The notes below the pieces were generated by a model. That model was not told the origin of the DNA and ran no database searches. It saw only the letters and a list, made by a program, of their open reading frames with translations. The translations under genes were made by a program, and so were the position numbers. A stretch of DNA of 64,000 nt from Helopsaltes ochotensis (lineage: Eukaryota; Chordata; Aves; Passeriformes; Locustellidae), in contig VXBM01000339.1 in NCBI GenBank assembly GCA_013400155.1, positions 434,001-498,000 on the forward strand. The letters are read 5' to 3'. Shown piece after piece: positions 62,537 to 64,000 of the stretch; positions within the stretch are counted from its first letter, which is position 1, and every line of letters starts with the position of its first letter.

Positions 62537-64000
62537 AGTGATAGAACATCTTGCCACAGTACTCTCTGTTTTCCAAGAAAACAGGAAGGTATTGGGACCA
62601 CTGACTGAGGCATGGTCCTCTCTTGTCTTTAGTCACTACCACAAAATATTTTTTCCTTTGACTTGGCACAGGGAGTAGGAGCAGGAATTACCATCTCAGT
62701 TTTATTTATTCCAACAACATCTTGTAGACATTTGCTTTTGTGACACCCTTCCAGATGGGACTGAGCATGCAGCTATTTGAGTCCCAGAGCTCTACAGATG
62801 TCCAGATGGAAGACTAGAGTGCACAGCAATCAGTGAGTAATTGGGTAAGTGATAGACCTGCTGCAAAGCAGCATTACCTCAGCCTTAAGGAGGATTAATT
62901 ACAAAAGACCTATGATGCCAATTAATTCTCTTTAAAAAGTTGTGTGTGGATTCAAGGCACTTTAAGTCAAAGAAGCTGCAGTTAATTTAACATAAATATG
63001 CCTACATAAATAAGCAAGTGTTGAAAGATATTAAGCACTTTATATAGCACACTAGCAAAAGTATCTGAATTATTTTTTTTTTGCAAACGTGTTCTGGAGA
63101 CAGTAATAAACTGATCCCCCTGTCACCAGAGGTGGTCTTCCTAAAGCAGTGTAACCTCTAGTTTTGTCTCACACACGGCACCCAGTGCTGAATGCTGAAC
63201 ATGATGTTTCATCCCAAAGTGCTGATAAAATACAGCTGATTTCTCAGCTTAGGCTGACAAGATTTGTTCATGCTTAAAAAAATAATGCCTCAAGTGACAA
63301 GCCCTCAAGATTTCAAAGAAACCCTAAGAGAGTTTTGTTCAATCAGAAGGTAACAGAGATGCTCTTCCTGACACATTGCTGCAGTCTCAATGGAATAAGA
63401 TAGACACCAAGGAGGGGGAAATACTACTGATCAGGTTAACATGAAAACTTTTTTGCAAGCACTAATTGGAATGCAAATCTTTGTACCATAAAAAACCCGA
63501 GCTATGAATAGAACATTGGAGTTTAATTGATTAAATCTGTCAGTTTCTAAAAAAGCCAGAGATATACACTCTGATATACTTGACTCCCAACAGTTTTATT
63601 AATAGCTATATGGTGCTTCAGCTGCCTTAGAGATGCAGGTATAAAACACTGTATATTTTTACACTTAAGTAGATTTCCTATGAAAGGCACACAGCAGTGT
63701 GGCTCACAAGGTGAGCAGGAACGTGCCTGCCGGTGGGCGCTGGCTCTGCTGGCACAGCTGAGCTGCTGAGGCTGCAGAGCTGTACAGCAGCAGGACTGAG
63801 GCTGACACTGAGGACCAGGGACATGTTGAGGTTTGCCATTGCTCCCTGAAAGAATTTACAAGAAGTTGTGACAAACGCAGGCGGTAAAATACCAGGGAAT
63901 CAAAGAGAAAGAATAAGAGAAAAAAATGAGATCCAGCTAATTGCTGTTTTAATTTCATCCCCATTTTTCCAAATTTCTGCTCTAGGAAGCTAACAATTAA

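Larger units (their letters stand above)
57461..64000. other. Intergenic DNA, right end of window
   Basis: Contains a GC-richer patch near 57960-58180, a CA-rich tract, GTTTT repeats and two small inverted repeats listed separately. Open frames here are short and unlike any family I know. In mammals the DNA upstream of ADGRL4 is a gene desert, which agrees with this. Confidence 0.6.

Overview
This is a vertebrate nuclear window, AT-rich and sparsely coding. It is most likely from a bird. The main evidence is CR1 retrotransposon remnants of avian type (around 33.4, 34.4 and 47.2-47.6 kb), a low load of interspersed repeats, and one large gene whose split exons encode a recognisable vertebrate protein. 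No prokaryotic operon, phage, CRISPR array or integrated viral gene is visible.

The only gene I can support is the 5' half of ADGRL4 (ELTD1, an adhesion GPCR of endothelium) on the minus strand. Nine coding exons lie between 50164 (ATG) and 433, all with GT-AG introns and intact reading frame. They add up to 1221 nt, or 407 codons: signal peptide, three EGF modules and most of the GAIN domain. The GPS cleavage site and the seven-helix domain would lie beyond the left edge. Exon 1 codes for only seven residues, intron 2 is about 35.5 kb, and intron 6 is 87 bp.

Region by region: 1-7 kb holds six exons (9 to 4 in transcript order). 7-12.9 kb is intron 3. The second EGF exon is at 12.9-13.1 kb. 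13.1-48.6 kb is intron 2, with CR1 and MIR-like fossils, an isolated CpG-rich island at about 17.8-18.06 kb, a perfect CArg-box palindrome at 17.1 kb, a 36-bp near-perfect palindrome with two forkhead-type cores at 44.27 kb and a 67-nt pyrimidine tract at 41.85 kb. 48.56-50.16 kb holds exons 2 and 1. 50.17-50.4 kb is the likely core promoter. 50.4-64 kb is intergenic DNA with ancient repeat fossils only.

The most interesting biological point is the EGF region. This genome keeps two intact, phase-matched EGF cassette exons (153 and 156 nt). From memory, human ADGRL4 retains an equivalent of the first and a mouse form an equivalent of the second. I found no convincing previously undescribed system; the palindromes and the intronic CpG island are the best non-coding leads.
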